NCBI GenBank assembly: GCA_947623455.1
Contig: OX392536.1
Location: forward strand, 30,633,465 to 30,697,464
Source: Mimachlamys varia
Lineage: Eukaryota > Mollusca > Bivalvia > Pectinida > Pectinidae
DNA: 64,000 nucleotides
Direction of reading: 5' to 3'
Position 1 is the stretch's first letter, and each line of letters begins with the position of its first letter. The notes beneath the pieces are model-generated. The model saw only the letters and a list, made by a program, of their open reading frames with translations, was not told the origin of the DNA and searched no databases. Made by a program: the position numbers and the translations under genes. This document shows positions 59,089-64,000 of the stretch, in pieces.

Positions 59089-62000
59089 CTGAAGGAAAGA
59101 AAACAAAAATAGTACAATTATCATTTCAATTTTATTATAAATCTTTAATAAAGGTTTTAAGACAATCAGAATGTTAGTATTCATAATACAAAACACTATA
59201 TTGAACGTGCAATGTATATTTCATTATATGATTATAGATAACTATTAGTGTTAACAAGATTATAATAATGTACGTATTACATGACGTTTCTGGTACACAC
59301 GTTTTATATGACAAATGACTACAAACCCAATGCCTAAATGGAACACAAAGGGGATACATTATCACTGAAAAATCTATATCACAAATGACTATTTCTAAAA
59401 ATATTGCAAAAGGCTGATAAAATGAAGACAAATATTTCTTGAAAATTTCAGGATTAGACATTTTAGATTCATAAATGATTTTTGTTTTATTTGGTCTTGA
59501 ACTATTCATTTTACTCATAATTTTTAAAACATTAAATAAGAAACCAAAATATTATATAGTAACTAACATGATGGACCTCATTAAACTTCAATTCCATAAA
59601 GATAAGATGTTATTTATTCATTGGCTAGAGAAATTTGATACCAGTAAAATCTGTCTAATAACCAATATGGTGATGATATAATATCTGGAAGGCTGAGGTC
59701 CCATCTCATCAGATCTCAATACACATTTGTACATTAATTTTATTTCTTAGGAATTTCGCGCCTTCTGGCCTCGAAGAATTAAGTCACTAAACAAAAACAT
59801 AACACTTCCGTAAATTCATAGAAAACCATGTTTTTCTGAACACTATGGTAGCCCAAAGTATCAAGAAAATGAATCTGTTTCCGATATGTTCGACCTATCT
59901 AAATAGCACCTTCCTGTAATTGATGAGATTCCTCTAAATAGACATTATGCTACAGATACCTAGAATATTCATATCTACTTCAGCTATCCTAGTCCAGTCA
60001 ACAATATTCTGGTTTATCACTATATAGCCAAAGCTATACAGGACAGATCTTGAATATTGAACAAACCAGTATCACAAAATCCGGCTACTGCTGCTGGAAA
60101 TAAAGGGGGTTTGGTTGTCACAAGCTCCTTTGTATTAACAAAACAATCCATACATAAATTTATCTCACTTGAAAATTTTGAAATCTTGTAGTTACACAAT
60201 ATTCTCACAAATTTCCAGACAGTGAAATGCCCTAATTTTAAAGCATTTGCGAAGTACATAACAAAATCATAGAAATTAAAAATGGAATTTATGAAAGCTT
60301 ACAATCATGTTCCTCAAAATATGCACATCACATAAAACACAAAAACAAAAATAACAATCCCATGTTCTTTATCTCTTTTTGTTTAGTAATATGAAATCCT
60401 GAGAATAGAAACAATTATTATTGACAAACAAATGGTATCTTACAATATGGCCTCTTGGTTAGATAAAGTGCATTTAGCAGCCAAGTATTACAAAAAGAAA
60501 CAAATCATTATTTCCCATTTATTTTAATGACCCTGAGCAAAAGGTCTGAACTAGAACAAATCTCCTATTAAGATCACAGCAAATGTTTTCTGTAACTTCT
60601 CAGAAGGACACCAGTTGATCAAATTGTACCTTCGAAATAATTCATACATTGAAACTTTGGTACACTGGAACAACTAGCATAAAGAATAAAATGGATATAG
60701 CAAAAGATGTACTCTGAACTCCTAGTAAGGACGCCAGTCTATCGAATATTTACCCAGTGTATTATATTGATACTCATTTAAACAACTAGGTAGAACAACA
60801 CACCCCACATAAAAAGGTTATCACAATTATATGTATTCTTCAAGCACTTGAAAAAAAACTTATCATTTAATCACAATATTTGCAATGCAGTTTTTGCAAT
60901 GCAGTTTTTGTGTGTGTATCAAACAAAACGAAAGCACTGCTGAAGTTATACAAATTATAGAAATACTTTACATGTACAAAAATAGCATTTTTGAATATTC
61001 AAAGAGTCTTGACAGATTAATCTAAGGAAATTTGTCATCAAGTTACTAAGAAGAATATTTACATATCAGTAATATTGATAAAATCATATTGATGTAAATA
61101 ATTTTTTTTTTCTGCAACACTAAACAATCAAATTAATTATTTTAAACTTCTTCCTGATTTTTTTACATACATGGGCATAGAACAATATTGTCTCAATGAC
61201 TTAAATGACTTTTGTTTCTTTTTCCCCCAGTATGAACTTTCATCCTATAATGATTCTGTTGTGTATTATGCTAAATAACTGTGACTCTCTTGGAAATAAA
61301 AATATATTACTTATACCACTCCCCACCAACTGGAGGCATTGCACTATGCAATATGTATTGTTGATTCTTAACTTTTATCTATAAACAAATTACAGGAATA
61401 ATTAATACAGCAGGGGCATTAACACATGTTAACAAATGGTAAATAAAACACTTACCCTTTTTTGAACGAAAACTTCCACCTCAAAATAGTTTCCCTATTT
61501 TGTGTATATTGGGTGCAACAACATAGAAATCATATTGTTCATTTGAGCATTTGTTTACGTTCTTACTACATGTACATTTTAAACAGCGATACAAATGAAA
61601 GTAAAAACAGTAACTGCTTGATGAAGTTATGGAAGGTTCGGTTAAATAATTGGGCTCTTACTATGTCCATTCATTGGCCACTAGTATATTTCTTATCAGC
61701 TACATGGAAAAGGAAATGTTAATTATAGAATAGGTTTTATCAACTTGTTTTCCATCAAAGGATTGAGCTCCAAATATTTTATTCTTGATAACTGAAAAAA
61801 ATAATACATAAAAGATATATAACGAACGATTCTGAATAAGATTAATTTGACTGAAAGTTACATGAATATTATGACCATACATTTTTCTGTAATACCTGTT
61901 AGACAAGCTTCCAATATACTCTGTAAACATTGAATTTGAAACTTTCAACATTCAGTGTGTGTATATGTTTTGTTGTGTAGATTGCAAAGTGATATTTCAC

Positions 62001-62560
62001 TTCTGTAGTCCATACCATATACTCTGACATCAAAGATTTTGTACAAGATGTTGTATGTATGATCACTTCTTGTAAATAACTGGGTCCAAACATGGCTCTT
62101 ATTCTGCCACAATGATCATAACAAAGTATATTTATATCTTAAAAAACGAAGCATTGACTTAACTGTAATGAATTTACCGTTACCTACAAATTGCTGTTTT
62201 ATATAGAAATGCAATATACTTTCAACATGACAGTAAAAAATATTGCAAACCTACACTACAGCATACTGACTCAAGAGTTAATGAAATATTGTTTGGAGTT
62301 TCCCAGTCTTATATAACAGACATCAATAACCAAGTATATTGAAAATGGAACTTTTGTGTAATTGTGTTGAGGTAAGTAACAGTTAATGGCAAGGGAAATG
62401 TCTAAATCTGTTGGATGTTTTCACAGATGGTAAGACCATGAGAGTCACTGGCCATAACAGATTGATATTGCTGCCTCTACTGAAGATATTGCACTAAGTT
62501 TAAAACACTTTACGCTCTAAAAAGATGCAATTGATCAGAACATTACATATATACCCATTC
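59089..62560. other. AT-rich region without recognised gene
   Basis: May be intron of the candidate minus-strand gene that ends at 58895. A minus-strand donor-like CAAAAAAGG|GTAAGT lies at about 61455, but the frames in front of it are short and do not join in phase to 58895-59088. Confidence 0.35.
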
Positions 62561-62880
62561 TCGAAATCCAGGTGTTATGCTCACCTACACTCTCTACACC
62601 CCTGGAATATATCATGGCATTAACTCTGGTAATAAAAAACTGACCAATCGTCAGGCTAATGCCAGTCTTTCGAAGATTACAAAGGAGCCGCAACCACTTC
62701 AAAGCTTGTCAATCTGTACCGTTATGTGACCTCAAGGTCCTTTCATGTACATCAAAGTGACGAACTAGTTTTCTTGCCGCAACAACAAGGTGGCGCAAAC
62801 AGAGCCTTAAATTCTGCCTTGACATATTCCAGGGGTGTAGAAAGCGTAGGTGAATGTAACCCCTGGATATCAAGGATGAT
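62560..62880. mobile_element. Dispersed inverted repeat element, copy 2
   Basis: CACCTACACTCTCTACACCC followed by CTGGAATATATCATG (about 62582) is inverted as CATATTCCAGGGGTGTAGAA then AGCGTAGGTG (about 62822-62852). It matches 48510-48700. The 75-codon minus frame over it is a by-product. Confidence 0.55.
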
Positions 62881-63664
62881 ATATACAAGAAATTTTGATA
62901 ATTATGTAATGCATTCCCAAATCTATATTCCAACATTCATACAATGACCTCATCAACATTATAATCATCAATGAAAAATATTGTTTTGTTCAGCTCAACC
63001 TATAACAGATCTCTATATATTCCCATAGGAATTTGGAAATAACCTTGACAGCTGACCTGTCACCCACTCCTAAATATGCAGCCAGATTTAGGGCATGATT
63101 TTAAAATGCATGAAAGTTTTTCTTCACAGTTTGAATGACCCTGAACTTTACTTGGGGATTCAAGAAGCAAGGGTGTTTCACTTATATCATGCTTTTTTTT
63201 TCACTCAAACCTAGTATTTATAGCAAATGATTTTTTGTCTATTTTGTTATATTTTCCTTATCTGTGCTGAGAAAAATCCTTCAAATGGATTTGTTTCTCT
63301 TGAAATATTCATTATTTTGGATCAAATTACAGTTTGATTCACCTAGGGTGCAATTTAGATGCCGTAAAAAAACTTTCACTGGTGCCACATGTGAGATATG
63401 AGATCTACCAATGCAGAAATGAGAAGAGAAATCCTGTCTATTGTAGTCAATATCTTCAGTGTAACAGGAATTATTCCATTGCAGTTATGCAGGTATCTTT
63501 AAGGATGCCATTGCCATATCAGTATTCCAATGTGAATACAGGAACTTGTGATATGGCACTCACAGTATATAACAATTAATATGTCACATAAAGAACCCAT
63601 ATGATGCGTTAAAACCTGTTTCTTGTATCATTATGCCTAATTCAAAGATATTAAATGAAGAATT

Positions 63665-63960
63665 GCATTTGTATACAATGCCCATATTTGGCAATAAAAG
63701 GGGCATATTAAACTCGGGAAATACAGGATCGCATATAAAACTTGTAATATGTGTTATTTGCTTCAAGTATCACAGTATATAATTTGATAGGAATTGAAAA
63801 GATGATGAAAAACAACAATGCCCATATATGCCAATAGAAGGGGCATAACTCTGTAAAAAATATTAGCGAAATTCTAAAACGCAAAGTATTTTGGTATGGA
63901 ATATTTGTAGCAAGTTTCATTAGCGCTAACAGAGAAAAGGTAATGTACAGACAACCCAGG
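63665..63960. repeat. Degenerate tandem repeat, unit about 138 bp, two copies
   Basis: AATGCCCATATTTGGCAATA then AAAGGGGCATA (63678) recurs as AATGCCCATATATGCCAATA then GAAGGGGCATA (63819), with similar tails to the window end. It probably continues beyond 64000. Confidence 0.55.
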
Positions 63961-64000
63961 TTAGATCATAATGCGACCAGTCATCAATCGCATATACAAA

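Noticed and set aside
61455..61495. Short minus-strand exon reading GNYFEVEVFVQKR, SPRY-like
   Set aside because: Poor acceptor and a phase that does not join to the 58895-59088 frame; too short to support.

Overview
This window is AT-rich animal nuclear DNA. Short GT-AG exons are scattered through long introns and large intergenic spaces, and the repeats are of the kinds typical of marine bivalve genomes: Helitron/Helentron-derived interspersed elements with a GTCY microsatellite and a central tandem array, tRNA-derived SINEs, and many small terminal-inverted-repeat elements. I read the organism as a bivalve mollusc; the species cannot be named from the sequence alone.

Three genes can be spliced by eye with every exon phase matching. 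(1) Plus strand, 174-8784: the last ten coding exons (332 residues) of protrudin/ZFYVE27, an ER membrane protein with a FYVE-type zinc finger; its start lies left of the window. (2) Plus strand, 23459-25825: a complete three-exon gene for a 581-residue ankyrin-repeat protein with a C-terminal SOCS box (ASB family, an ECS/Cullin-5 substrate receptor). A probable TATA promoter with three E-boxes lies at about 21113-21207. (3) Minus strand, 47959-38964: a complete eight-exon gene for a 278-residue CACUL1-like cullin-repeat protein. Two partial or uncertain loci follow. A coiled-coil and Gln-rich coding region at 51642-54676 is broken by in-frame stops and frame changes, and may continue into a good exon at 57472-57583. 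A likely terminal exon lies on the minus strand at 58895-59088. An orphan exon-like reading frame sits at 37047-37228.

Layout: 1-8.8 kb protrudin; 8.8-14.5 kb probable 3' UTR and intergenic DNA with a hAT-like MITE; 14.5-18.1 kb a 3.6 kb Helentron-like element with a 314-bp higher-order array; 19.3-20.7 kb and 22.1-23.3 kb two related minisatellites on either side of the ASB promoter; 23.4-25.8 kb the ASB gene; 28.2-29.5 kb and 42.4-43.9 kb two inverted copies of a pearl/DINE-like element with 158-bp repeats, the second inside a CACUL1 intron; 39-48 kb CACUL1; 48-51.6 kb intergenic DNA with recurrent hairpins; 51.6-57.6 kb the decayed locus and a two-phase 30-bp array; 58-64 kb AT-rich DNA with little coding signal.

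The most interesting signals are the 314-bp array, in which each unit carries nuclear-receptor-type direct repeats (DR1 AGGTCAAAGGTCA plus TCAAGGTCA half-sites); its dimeric higher-order structure with monomeric flanks; minisatellites that look derived from a neighbouring TIR element; an endonuclease-domain fragment present in only one of the two pearl-like copies; a tandemly duplicated splice acceptor in front of a protrudin exon; and a decayed locus with an otherwise preserved frame.
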